From the NCBI GenBank assembly GCA_000492175.2, contig CP097573.1:2108001-2172000 (forward strand): a stretch of 64,000 nt of DNA. Reading direction: 5' to 3'. The stretch comes from Firmicutes bacterium ASF500 (GTDB lineage: Bacteria > Bacillota > Clostridia > Oscillospirales > Oscillospiraceae). The notes under the pieces were generated by a model, which was given only the letters and a program-made list of their open reading frames with translations, did not search any database and was not told the DNA's origin. The stretch's first letter is position 1; each line of letters opens with the position of its first letter. Positions 1-12,022 of the stretch are shown here, in pieces. A program made the position numbers and the translations under genes.

Positions 1-48
1 GGAAATTTCATGGCGAAGGTCATGTAGGGCAGAAAAAGCAACAAAAAA

Positions 49-80
49 GCCAGACAGGAAAGCAAAACTTCCTGTCTGGC
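49..80 (-). terminator. Hairpin terminator, distal to the tRNA cluster
   Basis: A 12-bp perfect inverted repeat (49-60 with 69-80, 8-nt loop) is followed on the minus strand by a U-rich stretch (31-48). It lies about 140 bp beyond tRNA-Thr and could be a second terminator for the rRNA/tRNA transcript. It could also end an uncharted minus-strand gene in between, but I see no convincing gene there. Confidence 0.6.
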
Positions 81-180
81 ACTCTCTGCCCCTCTCTGGA
101 CATTTCGCCGTGTGGGTCACGGTATGGGTCAGCGGAAAATCGCAAAAATAAATCCACCCAAAAAGTTACAAAAACAAGAG

Positions 181-216
181 AAATCCCGCCAGAACCAATC
201 GATTCCAGCGGGATTT
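181..216 (-). terminator. Terminator directly after tRNA-Thr
   Basis: A 9-bp inverted repeat (181-189 with 208-216) begins at the base next to the CCA end of tRNA-Thr. On the minus strand it is followed by a U-rich run. Its position makes it the primary terminator of the rRNA/tRNA operon. Confidence 0.6.
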
Positions 217-292
<76 letters not shown>

Positions 293-349
293 ACATTTGC
301 TCCCCTTACGGGGCGCTATAGAAACAGCCAAACGGCTGAGTCAAACAAA

Positions 350-426
<77 letters not shown>

Positions 427-463
427 ATTTTTACTATCGAAACAGACAAGTCTGCAACTCACA

Positions 464-539
464 TGGCAGGGGCAGAAGGAATCGAACCCTCGGCACGCGG
501 TTTTGGAGACCGCTGCTCTACCTGCTGAGCTATACCCCT
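464..539 (-). tRNA. tRNA-Trp (CCA)
   Basis: A 76-nt cloverleaf with encoded 3' CCA. The anticodon stem GCGGT/ACCGC encloses loop CTCCAAA, giving anticodon CCA. Confidence 0.96.
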
Positions 540-545
540 AAATTA

Positions 546-622
546 TGGTGGGCCTTCACGGGCTCGAACCGTGGACCGACCGGTTATGAGCCGGCTGCTC
601 TAACCAACTGAGCTAAAGGCCC
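546..622 (-). tRNA. tRNA with CAT anticodon (Met, possibly Ile2)
   Basis: A 77-nt cloverleaf with encoded CCA and anticodon loop CTCATAA (CAT). The first acceptor pair is a Watson-Crick G-C, so it is not an initiator. Elongator tRNA-Met and TilS-modified tRNA-Ile2 share this loop and I cannot separate them by eye. Met is the more usual occupant of this position. Confidence 0.85.
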
Positions 623-650
623 ATGGCCGTGACACCTTATCTGGAAAGAA

Positions 651-680
651 CGGCTTGCCGTCGTAATTGGCGGCAAGCCG
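651..680 (-). other. Intergenic hairpin between tRNA-Asn and tRNA-Met
   Basis: A 10-bp perfect inverted repeat (651-660 with 671-680) lies in the spacer between the two tRNA genes. It has no long U-run on the minus strand. A processing structure is therefore as likely as a weak terminator. Confidence 0.4.
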
Positions 681-684
681 CTTT

Positions 685-760
685 TGGCGCCACCTGTTGG
701 ACTCGAACCAACGACCCTGCGGTTAACAGCCGCATGCTCTACCGACTGAGCTAAGGAGGC
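685..760 (-). tRNA. tRNA-Asn (GTT)
   Basis: A 76-nt cloverleaf with encoded CCA and anticodon GTT. The acceptor stem (GCCTCCT against AGGTGGC) has a U-U mismatch at the fourth pair. The other stems are intact. Confidence 0.93.
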
Positions 761-765
761 ATAAG

Positions 766-797
766 CAAAGGGTCCGGCCCAGCGGGCTGGACCCTTT
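766..797 (-). other. Hairpin between 5S rRNA and tRNA-Asn
   Basis: A long inverted repeat (AAAGGGTCC arm at 768-776, complementary arm near 787-796) sits directly 3' of 5S rRNA on the minus strand. It has only a short U-run. It may be a partial terminator or an RNase processing site before the tRNA tail. Confidence 0.4.
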
Positions 798-798
798 T

Positions 799-915
<117 letters not shown>

Positions 916-1035
916 TGTACTTTCTCTTTGAAAAGAAAGTAAGCAAAGAAAACATCTTATTTTTCTCTCCTTACCGTCTTCTCAACAGTAAGCATTATAG
1001 CAGACTTTCTCAAAATGTCAAGAGAAAATTTAAAC

Positions 1036-1110
1036 TGGTGACCCGTACGGGAATCGAACCCATGTTTGCGGCGTGAGAGGCCGCCGTCTTAACCGCTTGA
1101 CCAACGGGCC
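1036..1110 (-). tRNA. tRNA-Glu (CTC)
   Basis: A 75-nt cloverleaf with encoded CCA and anticodon loop CTCTCAC (CTC). It lies between 23S and 5S rRNA, which is a less common place for a tRNA gene. Confidence 0.93.
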
Positions 1111-1250
1111 GTGTCACGCTTCGCGCCCTTCGCTACGGCGTCTAAGCCGCTACGACTTCACAAGCCGGCCTACGGCACTGCGTGCCTTCGGTCCGTTTGC
1201 TCCGCTCCGCGTCTTACCCGCCTGCTCCCAGGCGCTCAGCGCTTCGTCTT
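1111..1250 (-). other. GC-rich spacer between tRNA-Lys and tRNA-Glu
   Basis: A 140-nt spacer inside the 23S-5S interval, rich in short CGCTTCG/GCGAAGC-type inverted segments. No further tRNA or open frame is supported. It looks like structured transcribed spacer or decayed palindromic repeats. Confidence 0.5.
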
Positions 1251-1326
1251 TGGTGCGCCTTCAGGGATTCGAACCCGGGACCCACTGATTAAGAGTCAGT
1301 TGCTCTACCAACTGAGCTAAAGGCGC
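1251..1326 (-). tRNA. tRNA-Lys (CTT)
   Basis: A 76-nt cloverleaf with encoded CCA. The anticodon stem ACTGA/TCAGT encloses CTCTTAA, giving anticodon CTT. It is the first gene after the 23S processing stem. Confidence 0.95.
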
Positions 1327-1341
1327 GTCATGCGCTATTTC

Positions 1342-1364
1342 TGCACCCTGAAAACCGAACAGTG
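1342..1364 (-). other. 3' strand of the 23S rRNA processing stem
   Basis: This 23-nt segment is nearly fully complementary (two substitutions) to 4504-4526, on the other side of 23S rRNA. Together they would form the long helix used for RNase III or Mini-III type excision of pre-23S rRNA. Confidence 0.75.
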
Positions 1365-1410
1365 AAACAACCTTTCGTTGCTTGCAAGCGCCTGCATTTC
1401 TTTCTTGCGA

Positions 1411-4254
<2,844 letters not shown>

Positions 4255-4503
4255 TTCGTCGAGGCAAAGTCCATTCCGTTCCGGATATCCTTTGGACATC
4301 CCTCACTTCATTCCCTTGCCTCTCCTCCTTCAAATTGAACCCGCTTCGCTGGGCTTCAATTTGAGAAGATCTCTGGTTCTCACAAGAATTATGCAGGCCT
4401 CAGATTTGGTTCATTGTAGTATTTGTGTTACCCTATTATTTAAAGTCCACAAATTAAAACTTTGTTACCTCTCTGTTGCTTGCTCGCAATTTCTTGCTTG
4501 CTT

Positions 4504-4526
4504 CACTGTTCAGTTTTCAAGGTGCA
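4504..4526 (-). other. 5' strand of the 23S rRNA processing stem
   Basis: Located in the 16S-23S spacer between tRNA-Ala and 23S rRNA. On the minus-strand transcript it pairs with 1342-1364, closing 23S rRNA into a processing stalk. Confidence 0.75.
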
Positions 4527-4595
4527 GTCTCCAACCTTTTCCAAGGTCAGATTGAAATGCTCACCCTTTTGGATAAACACTTCAATCCAATCTCG

Positions 4596-4671
4596 TGGTG
4601 GAGGTTATCGGATTCGAACCGGTGACCCCCTGCTTGCAAAGCAGGTGCTCTACCAGCTGAGCTAAACCCCC
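4596..4671 (-). tRNA. tRNA-Ala (TGC)
   Basis: A 76-nt cloverleaf with encoded CCA. The anticodon loop TTTGCAA gives TGC. It is the second of the two classical spacer tRNAs between 16S and 23S. Confidence 0.97.
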
Positions 4672-4689
4672 GTAACCGCTCAAGTTGGG

Positions 4690-4766
4690 TGGTGGGCCCA
4701 AGTGGACTCGAACCACCGACCTCACGATTATCAGTCGTGCGCTCTAGCCAGCTGAGCTATGGGCCC
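4690..4766 (-). tRNA. tRNA-Ile (GAT)
   Basis: A 77-nt cloverleaf with encoded CCA and anticodon GAT. It is the first spacer tRNA after 16S rRNA, 18 nt upstream of tRNA-Ala. Confidence 0.97.
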
Positions 4767-4801
4767 GTCGGGTTGCCGCCTCCCTAGCAGCGTGCGCCCT
4801 C

Positions 4802-4819
4802 TAAATTAAACAACGCGAC
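4802..4819 (-). other. 3' strand of the 16S rRNA processing stem
   Basis: This segment is complementary to 6560-6577 in the 16S leader with one mismatch over 18 positions. The pair closes pre-16S rRNA into a processing stalk. Confidence 0.7.
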
Positions 4820-4883
4820 TCTCATTCTAACACCGAAGTCTGACCTAGGAATGTTACAGCCACGTCTTAGGTGACTGAGGTCT

Positions 4884-6418
<1,535 letters not shown>

Positions 6419-6611
6419 AAATGGTATCTAAAGAACCGTGGTTCTTCAAATCAATCTTATTGAAGCTTACCTTAGCTTCAAAGAAATAATTGACGTTGTC
6501 CAAAACAAGCTTCTTTCGAAACTTTTTGAAACAACCAATCCTTCTGGTGCTTCGTGTTTGTCACGTTGTTTAATTTACAAGGTGCACACCGCTCATCAGC
6601 GGCGGGCTTTC
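6419..6611 (-). promoter_or_regulatory. 16S rRNA leader with processing strand
   Basis: The transcribed leader lies between the nearest promoter and 16S rRNA. It contains 6560-6577, the 5' strand of the 16S processing helix (partner 4802-4819). No protein-coding frame is supported here. Confidence 0.7.
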
Positions 6612-6640
6612 ATCTTACCACATCTCTTTTCCTTTGTCAA
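6612..6640 (-). promoter_or_regulatory. rRNA promoter P1 (proximal)
   Basis: On the minus strand, -35 TTGACA (6635-6640) and -10 TAAGAT (6612-6617) are separated by exactly 17 bp. An A/T-rich UP-element-like tract (6641-6680) lies immediately upstream. It is the proximal member of a three-promoter array. Confidence 0.85.
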
Positions 6641-6730
6641 GTACTTTTTTGAATTTTTTCAAATTCTTTTTTCGCACTCGTTTCGGAAACCTCTGTGTTT
6701 TAGAAAGCTGTTGTCTCGCAACGGTTTTAG

Positions 6731-6759
6731 ATTTTAGCGCACGCTCCAGCTTTTGTCAA
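6731..6759 (-). promoter_or_regulatory. rRNA promoter P2 (middle)
   Basis: On the minus strand, -35 TTGACA (6754-6759), 17-bp spacer and -10 TAAAAT (6731-6736). The same A-tract pattern lies upstream (6760-6798). It sits 119 bp from P1. Confidence 0.85.
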
Positions 6760-6846
6760 GTACTTTTTTCGACTTTTTTCAAAATCTTTTTTACTCGACC
6801 TTCGCTCTTGCGCCGCCGTCTTCTGGACCTCGCGGACAGCTTTGAC

Positions 6847-6875
6847 ATAATACCACCCCTACTCCCCTTTGTCAA
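6847..6875 (-). promoter_or_regulatory. rRNA promoter P3 (distal)
   Basis: On the minus strand, -35 TTGACA (6870-6875), 17-bp spacer and -10 TATTAT (6847-6852), with A-tracts upstream to about 6915. It sits 116 bp from P2 and about 50 bp downstream of the gerAB stop codon. Confidence 0.85.
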
Positions 6876-6927
6876 TACCTTTTTTCAAGTTTTTTTCAAC
6901 TTTCTTTTCAACCACAATATCTTCGGT

Positions 6928-8040
6928 TCAGCCCGTCCTTTTGCCCCTAAATGAGCCATGATTTCCCATTCTCCGGCGTATCCCTTCTATTAGAAACAGG
7001 ACGGCCGGCACAAGGAGCCCCAAAAATAAGTTGCCCACGGGGGCCACCCGGCGGTTCCAGGCCTCCGCCGTGCCCAGGGCCGGAAAGAGGATAGCCGCAC
7101 CCGCCGCTCCCAGCAGGACCGCCCCCCAGGGGACCCAGGGCTGGGCCCGCTCCGGGAGGAGCCGGTCCGCCATAGCCCGGAGGGCGAAGATCAGCACGCC
7201 CCCCATAGCCAGGTCGGCAAAGGTCCACAGGGCGGCGACCACGCTCTCCACCCTTTGAAAGGCCCCCTCCACGCCTACGCTCTTGGCCAGGGCAAAAAAG
7301 GGGTTGTCCAGCCGTGCGGCCAGACCGGCCCCCAGGTTGCCCACGATCACCGCCTGGGCGGCGGACAGCAGCAGCGCGCCCCCCAGCCCCCAGAACAGCC
7401 AGTGCCAGTGCCGGTTCTCCCCCTGGTCCCGGACATCCCCCATTAAAAAGGGCAGAAACAGCCCCCAGCCCATCACCCCGGCGGAGGACAGAACCGCCCG
7501 AATCACCGGGCGCACGTCTCCCCACCACAGGGGAAACAGCCGCTCCGCCTTGGCCTGGACCAGGGACAGACCCAGCACCACCCCCGCCGTCATCAGCAGG
7601 GCGGCGAGGAAGAGCTGTCCCGCCCGGGCAAAGGCGTCCAGTTTGCCCCGGCCCATCCACAGCAGAAGGGCGGTCACCGCCAGCAGAAAGAACCACAGGG
7701 AGCCGTCCCGCTCCCCGGAGGCGAACAGGCGCCGGGCGCACAGCCGCAGGCGGAGGGACAGCAGAAGGAGAGCCCATACTATATATAGTAGTATTACCCC
7801 ATTCCCCAACCATTTTCCCAGCAGGTTGACAGTATCCTGAACAAATCCCTCCCGGCCCGCCAGGGAGCCCATCAGCCACCCCGCCCCCAGCACCAGCGGC
7901 GCGGCCAGCAGTACAGCCAGCCACGCCCCCCGGCCCACATCGGGCAGGAGCAGTCCGGGAAGCAGCTCCGCCGCCGGGGCCATCACCCCCGCCCACAGCA
8001 GGACCATCAGCTGGGTGCGGGAAATTTTGTCGTCTTTCAT
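6928..8040 (-). CDS. gerAB: Spore germination permease-like subunit GerAB
   Basis: This 370-residue, highly hydrophobic protein has about ten membrane segments. It matches the spore permease branch of the APC transporter family (GerAB type). In the germinant receptor GerAB sits in the spore inner membrane and binds the amino-acid or other germinant. The start follows the usual N-terminal pattern (ISRTQLMVLLWAG). It is third in the order gerAA-gerAC-gerAB, 40 bp after gerAC. That gap holds a small palindromic repeat. No terminator is visible between its stop and the distal rRNA promoter. Specificity for a particular germinant cannot be read from the sequence. Confidence 0.88.
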   Translation of the reverse strand: MKDDKISRTQLMVLLWAGVMAPAAELLPGLLLPDVGRGAWLAVLLAAPLVLGAGWLMGSLAGREGFVQDTVNLLGKWLGNGVILLYIVWALLLLSLRLRLCARRLFASGERDGSLWFFLLAVTALLLWMGRGKLDAFARAGQLFLAALLMTAGVVLGLSLVQAKAERLFPLWWGDVRPVIRAVLSSAGVMGWGLFLPFLMGDVRDQGENRHWHWLFWGLGGALLLSAAQAVIVGNLGAGLAARLDNPFFALAKSVGVEGAFQRVESVVAALWTFADLAMGGVLIFALRAMADRLLPERAQPWVPWGAVLLGAAGAAILFPALGTAEAWNRRVAPVGNLFLGLLVPAVLFLIEGIRRRMGNHGSFRGKRTG

Positions 8041-8058
8041 ATGGCGCTTCCTTCCACG

Positions 8059-8087
8059 CAGGGGCGGCCGCGGGCCTCCCCTACAAA
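8059..8087. repeat. Small GC-rich palindrome of the CCCCTACA family
   Basis: An imperfect palindrome (AGGGGCGGCC...GGGCCTCCCCT followed by ACA) overlaps the gerAC stop and the gerAC-gerAB gap. Its ends resemble the larger repeat at 61847-61915. Confidence 0.4.
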
Positions 8088-9148
8088 ATTTTTACCTCAA
8101 CCTGAATCTCAACCGGCACCTGGGAAAACCACTCCGGCCAGCGCTCCTGCACCACCTGCCAACGGGCGGGGTGGGCAATGCCGGCTTTCGCCCCCAGGCC
8201 GGCGCAGTCCGCCCCCAGGCTCTGGAGCCGGTCCACCGCAGCAGTCAGGCGGGCCAGCTCCTGCCCCTCCAGCTCCTGACGAAGCTCCTCCAGCTCCTGG
8301 CCCTCTGGCCTCCGGCGGTACTCCGCCAGCCGCACCGCCACCCGGCACTGTAATTTCAGCGCCGAGGGGATATCACCCTGAAACTCCAGGGCACTTGTGG
8401 TATGGGCCGAGGTGACCTTGGCGGACACTTCTCCGTCTCTCCCCACCAGAATATCGGCGGAGGGTCCTCCGGCCAGCAGTTCCAGGCCCTTGGCCTCCTT
8501 CCCGTCCAGAAATCCGGCCAGGGTATCCCCTATTAAGATCCCGTAGCCCCGCTCAGCCAGTGGACCGTCCTCCCCGGCGGAGGTGAGGGCGGGGACGAAG
8601 GCGGAGCCCAGCTCCAGCAGGTCGGCGTACACCTCCCCGGCGGTGCGGCTGATGGAGGCGATGCCCATTTCACTGTCGTGCTGGAGGGTCTCCAGCCGCT
8701 TGTCCACCCCCTCCTCGCCCCCGGAGGACACCGCCTCCCGGGCGGTGGTCCCCCGGACCAGCCACAGCTGAGCGCCCAGACCCAGCTCGCTGTTCCGGGC
8801 GAAGTGATCCAGCACGGGCCGGACTCCCTCCGCCGCCAGACCCTCCCCCACCAGCAGCTGGTCCACATAGCCGAAGAACACATAGCTGTCGCTCTGTCCC
8901 TGCATCGCCAGACAGGCGGCGCTGAGGGATTCCCGGTCGGCCATCAGGGTGAGGGCGGGCTCCCCCTCGGACTGTACCCCCTTGGCCCGGGGGCCGGTGG
9001 AGCCGGTCACCGCCACCCCCGCCTTGGCCGCGTCCACCCCCATAGTCCGCAGGAGGGCCATATCCCCCATCTCCCGGGCGTCGGGGAGCCCGGAGCACCC
9101 GGTCAACAGGAGGCAGGCGGTCAGACCGGCGCAAAACCCTTTTTTCAT
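8081..9148 (-). CDS. gerAC: Spore germination lipoprotein GerAC
   Basis: A 355-residue lipoprotein precursor. A signal peptide ends in the lipobox LLTGC near residue 18, and a soluble Ger(x)C-type domain follows. In germinant receptors GerAC is anchored to the outer face of the inner spore membrane and is needed for receptor function. Its start codon overlaps the gerAA stop by 4 nt (ATGA), showing translational coupling. The C-terminal part ends in a helical region followed by VEIQVEVKIL, as is usual in the family. Length is close to the family norm. Confidence 0.88.
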   Translation of the reverse strand: MKKGFCAGLTACLLLTGCSGLPDAREMGDMALLRTMGVDAAKAGVAVTGSTGPRAKGVQSEGEPALTLMADRESLSAACLAMQGQSDSYVFFGYVDQLLVGEGLAAEGVRPVLDHFARNSELGLGAQLWLVRGTTAREAVSSGGEEGVDKRLETLQHDSEMGIASISRTAGEVYADLLELGSAFVPALTSAGEDGPLAERGYGILIGDTLAGFLDGKEAKGLELLAGGPSADILVGRDGEVSAKVTSAHTTSALEFQGDIPSALKLQCRVAVRLAEYRRRPEGQELEELRQELEGQELARLTAAVDRLQSLGADCAGLGAKAGIAHPARWQVVQERWPEWFSQVPVEIQVEVKIL

Positions 9149-10650
9149 CGCTGGTTCCTCCTATTCTGGGTCTTGACGGGCCCGTCCCGCCACTTCATCA
9201 TGGGCAGAGGCAGGCGGAAGAGGCTGGGGTGACCTCGGGGCACCCTGGTCCCGGTGGTGAAGGGGGCCAGATAGGGCACGCCGAAGGATTCCAGCTCCGC
9301 CATGTGATAGATCAGCGCCCCGCACCCCAGGGCCAGGCCGGTGAGCCCCCCCAGGCTGGACAGAATCGCTAGCAGAAACCGCCACAACCGCAGGGCGTTG
9401 CCAAAGTCCTGGCTTGGCATGGTGTATCCCGCCACCCCGGCGATGGCCACGGCGATGAGGACGGCGGGGGAAACAATGTGGGCGTCTACCGCCGCGTTGC
9501 CCACCACCAGCCCGCCCAGAATGGAGACGGTGGCCCCGATGGGCCCGGGCAGACGCAGTCCCGCCTCCTGGATGACCTCGAAAGCCAGCAGCATGATGAG
9601 CACCTCAAAGATGGTGGAAAAGGGCACCTCCTGCTTGGCGGCCACGATGGACAGGGCCAGCTTGGGCGGGATGGCCTCGGGGTGGAAGGTGACCAGGGCG
9701 ATATACAGCCCCGGCGTCAGCAGAGTGATGAGGGCGCACAGCCAGCGGATCACGCTGAGGGCGGAGGCCACCAGCCAGTGGTAGGCCCGGTCCTGCCCGG
9801 TCTTGAAGAACTGGTCTATGGTCCCCGGCAGGACCCACCCCAGGGGGATGCCGTCGGCAAACAGCCCCACCCGGCCCTCCAGAAGCCCCTGGCAGAAGCG
9901 GTCGGGCCGCTGGGTGTAGGGCATCAGGGGAAACGGGGATTTGGCGCTGTTTACCAGATACTCCTCCAGATTGCCCGCCGCCTCTACGCCGTCGATGTCG
10001 ATGGCGTCCAGCCGCTCCTCCAGCAGGGCCACCGTGTCCGGGTCGGCGATGCCGTCAATCCACAGCACATCCACCGGCGTCAGAGACTGCCGGCCCACGA
10101 TATGCTCCCGAATTTTCAGCTCCGGGGCCCGGAGACGGCGGCGGACCAGAGAGGTGTTGGTCCGCAGGCTCTCCACAAAGGAGTCCCTAGCCCCCTTCAG
10201 GGCAGGCTCGTTCTCCGGCTCCCCCACAGACCGCTTCTCCTCGGTAGCCACGGGGAAAACCAGGCAGTCGTCCCGGCCCTCCAAAAAGAGGGCGCAGGAT
10301 CCGTCGATGAGGGCAAAGACCACCGGGTCCAGCTCGGTAAGCCGCTTGGCCCCGTGGGCGTAGAGGGCCCCCCGCTCCATCAGGTCGAAGAGCTGGCTCT
10401 CGGGAACAGAGGCCAGCATGGGGTCCTGGGCCAGAGGCCGCAGAACGTAGTCGTTCAGCCGCTCCGACCGGGCCTGGCCGTCGATGTAGCAGACCACGGC
10501 CTTCCGCTGGCTGTCCCCGTGGAGGTAGACCTCCCGTTTGGCGAAGTCCACGCAGTCAGAAAAGACCTCCTCCAGCCGCCCCAGCGACAGCGGCCCGGGG
10601 AGGCGGGGTTCCCTTCTTGGGTGGGGCGCGTTGGCCTCCTGTTTGGACAT
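9145..10650 (-). CDS. gerAA: Spore germination protein GerAA
   Basis: This 501-residue protein has a soluble N-terminal region (about residues 20-280) and a C-terminal membrane region with about five segments (290-450). It contains the conserved glycine-rich PGPIGATVSILGG stretch and the PSQDFGN motif typical of GerA proteins. GerAA is the channel-like subunit of the nutrient germinant receptor. The start ATG is preceded by GGAGG at about 8 nt spacing. It opens the operon and is divergent from a 49-residue protein gene. Forespore-specific (sigma G) transcription is expected for the family, but I could not assign a clear promoter. Confidence 0.92.
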   Translation of the reverse strand: MSKQEANAPHPRREPRLPGPLSLGRLEEVFSDCVDFAKREVYLHGDSQRKAVVCYIDGQARSERLNDYVLRPLAQDPMLASVPESQLFDLMERGALYAHGAKRLTELDPVVFALIDGSCALFLEGRDDCLVFPVATEEKRSVGEPENEPALKGARDSFVESLRTNTSLVRRRLRAPELKIREHIVGRQSLTPVDVLWIDGIADPDTVALLEERLDAIDIDGVEAAGNLEEYLVNSAKSPFPLMPYTQRPDRFCQGLLEGRVGLFADGIPLGWVLPGTIDQFFKTGQDRAYHWLVASALSVIRWLCALITLLTPGLYIALVTFHPEAIPPKLALSIVAAKQEVPFSTIFEVLIMLLAFEVIQEAGLRLPGPIGATVSILGGLVVGNAAVDAHIVSPAVLIAVAIAGVAGYTMPSQDFGNALRLWRFLLAILSSLGGLTGLALGCGALIYHMAELESFGVPYLAPFTTGTRVPRGHPSLFRLPLPMMKWRDGPVKTQNRRNQR

Positions 10651-10712
10651 AAAAACTCCCTCCTCCCGGCTTAGTGTGCCGGATGAACGGGGAATTATAC
10701 CTTGTTTTTCTC

Positions 10713-10742
10713 TTGCTCTTTCACCCTTTCGTGTGATATAAT
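10713..10742 (+). promoter_or_regulatory. Promoter for the 49-residue protein gene
   Basis: A consensus -10 TATAAT (10737-10742) lies 18 bp from a TTGCTC -35 (10713-10718). It is positioned 24 bp before the start codon. Confidence 0.6.
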
Positions 10743-10766
10743 CTAAGTATGAATGGAGGTGCTATC

Positions 10767-10916
10767 ATGCCAACCGAGAAGGATTATAAAACCATTGAGA
10801 AAGCCACAATCTATGATCTGCGGCGCATTTTTGTCAACTCCGGTAAGGAGAGCTACACGCTCGAAGAACTTTGCAGGCTGTTAGACACCATCGCGGACGC
10901 GAAGGACCAGGAATAA
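10767..10916 (+). CDS. Small hypothetical protein (49 residues)
   Basis: ATG at 10767 is preceded by GGAGGT at 4-5 nt spacing and by a consensus -10 box. The protein begins MPTEKDYKTIEKATIYDLRR and ends LDTIADAKDQE. It is charged, soluble and probably helical. A terminator hairpin follows within 10 bp, giving a complete single-gene transcription unit. I do not recognise a family. The clean signals make it a real gene that length-based annotation would miss. Confidence 0.75.
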   Translation: MPTEKDYKTIEKATIYDLRRIFVNSGKESYTLEELCRLLDTIADAKDQE

Positions 10917-10925
10917 AATAAGACC

Positions 10926-10955
10926 GGGCCGGGGAACACTCCCCGGCCCTTGTCT
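10926..10955 (+). terminator. Terminator after the small protein gene
   Basis: A 10-bp GC-rich perfect stem (10926-10935 with 10940-10949) is followed by a T-containing stretch. Confidence 0.7.
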
Positions 10956-10992
10956 GTTCAATCCCTTGTCTCCCAAGGCCCGCAACCGGCCG

Positions 10993-11046
10993 TTGACAAA
11001 AAGAACCCCGCGGCTGGTTGTCAAAAACAGCCGTTCAGGGTATGCT
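10993..11046 (+). promoter_or_regulatory. Promoter and possible operator of the XRE regulator gene
   Basis: -35 TTGTCA (11018-11023) and -10 TATGCT (11041-11046) are 17 bp apart. TTGACA at 10993-10998 and TGTCAA at 11019-11024 form an inverted repeat that could be an autoregulatory site. Confidence 0.45.
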
Positions 11047-11077
11047 GGACACATAAAAAGATAAGGAGGTGCCCGTT

Positions 11078-11950
11078 ATGACATTGGGCCAGCGCATTCA
11101 GGAGCTGCGAAAGGGACTGCGGCTCTCACAGGAGGAATTGGGAGAGAGGATGGGGGTATCCCGTCAGGCCATCAGCAAGTGGGAGGGGGACCAGGCCATC
11201 CCGGAGCTGGATAAGCTCATCGCCTTGTCCAAGCTCTTCGGTCTCACGGTGGGCCAGCTCCTGGGGGTGGAACAGCCCGCCCCCGCCCCGGCCCCGCCCC
11301 AGCGGGCGCCCCGCTGGCAAAAGTTCCTCCTGGCCGGGATGGGGGCGGCCCTGGTGATCCTGTCCGTTATGACTGGGATTTTGTGGTCTCAGTTTCAGGT
11401 GCTGACCCGTCAAACGGTATTGAGCGAGGACTATATCGACTCCCGTGACCGGGAGCTGTTCCAGACGGCGGAGTGCCAGCTCAGCGACATGGAGTTTGAT
11501 TTTCTCTGGTATGAGGGGGACCAGGACCTGACCCTGGACTTTACCCTGCGCCCGGTAAAACAGCTCAAGGGCTGGAGCGTCGTCGGCTACACCGCTGTCA
11601 TCCAGAGCCGGCCCAAGCCCTGGTGGCTGGAGCCCGAGGGACAGCCCGAGACCAGCGTCCCCCCACCCCGCACCGAATACCTGACCGCCGCCCCAAAGAC
11701 CGGCAAGGCCGCCCTGACCCTTCCCGAATACAGCGGAGAAACGGTAAGGGTCCATGCCACCCTCCGTGAAAAGGGAACGGGCCGGGAGGTCAATACAGGC
11801 GACGTGTTCACCGTCGCGCCCGAAATTGCTTTCGACTCCTCTACCTTGACAGGTATCCAGGTGGAGCCCAACCCCGCTCCCGACGCATATATCCCCAAAT
11901 CCATCGCCCTCGCCATCCCCCGTTCTGATTCCAGATTTGAATCCCGATAA
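11078..11950 (+). CDS. Membrane-anchored XRE-family regulator
   Basis: A 290-residue protein with an N-terminal lambda-repressor-type helix-turn-helix (about residues 3-60, with LSQEELGERMGVSRQAISKW), a proline-rich linker, one membrane segment (about 88-110) and an extracytoplasmic C-terminal domain of about 175 residues. The chosen ATG is 8 nt from AAGGAGG. An in-frame GTG at 11069 is too close to that site. This architecture suggests a one-component regulator that senses something outside the membrane, but the ligand is unknown. It ends in a strong terminator and appears monocistronic. Confidence 0.85.
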   Translation: MTLGQRIQELRKGLRLSQEELGERMGVSRQAISKWEGDQAIPELDKLIALSKLFGLTVGQLLGVEQPAPAPAPPQRAPRWQKFLLAGMGAALVILSVMTGILWSQFQVLTRQTVLSEDYIDSRDRELFQTAECQLSDMEFDFLWYEGDQDLTLDFTLRPVKQLKGWSVVGYTAVIQSRPKPWWLEPEGQPETSVPPPRTEYLTAAPKTGKAALTLPEYSGETVRVHATLREKGTGREVNTGDVFTVAPEIAFDSSTLTGIQVEPNPAPDAYIPKSIALAIPRSDSRFESR

Positions 11951-11985
11951 AAACAGCGGACTGCTTTGCGCAGTCCGCTGTTTTT
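11949..11985 (+). terminator. Strong terminator, probably bidirectional
   Basis: A perfect inverted repeat of about 15 bp (AAAAACAGCGGACTG with its complement, ending at 11985) is flanked by A and T runs on both sides. It follows the stop codon of the XRE regulator. Confidence 0.85.
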
Positions 11986-12022
11986 CATGCCTCCCAGATT
12001 CGCTGGTATATGCTTTATTGCG

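Noticed and set aside
1..216. Possible integrated element abutting the 3' end of tRNA-Thr
   Set aside because: tRNA 3' ends are common integration sites, but the 180 bp visible hold only hairpins and no integrase part or repeated tRNA 3' segment.
6947..9232. Long alternative frames of 120-350 codons overlapping the ger genes on both strands
   Set aside because: High GC gives long stop-free shadows; their products are Gly/Pro/Arg-rich and the GerA proteins in the other frame are clear family matches.
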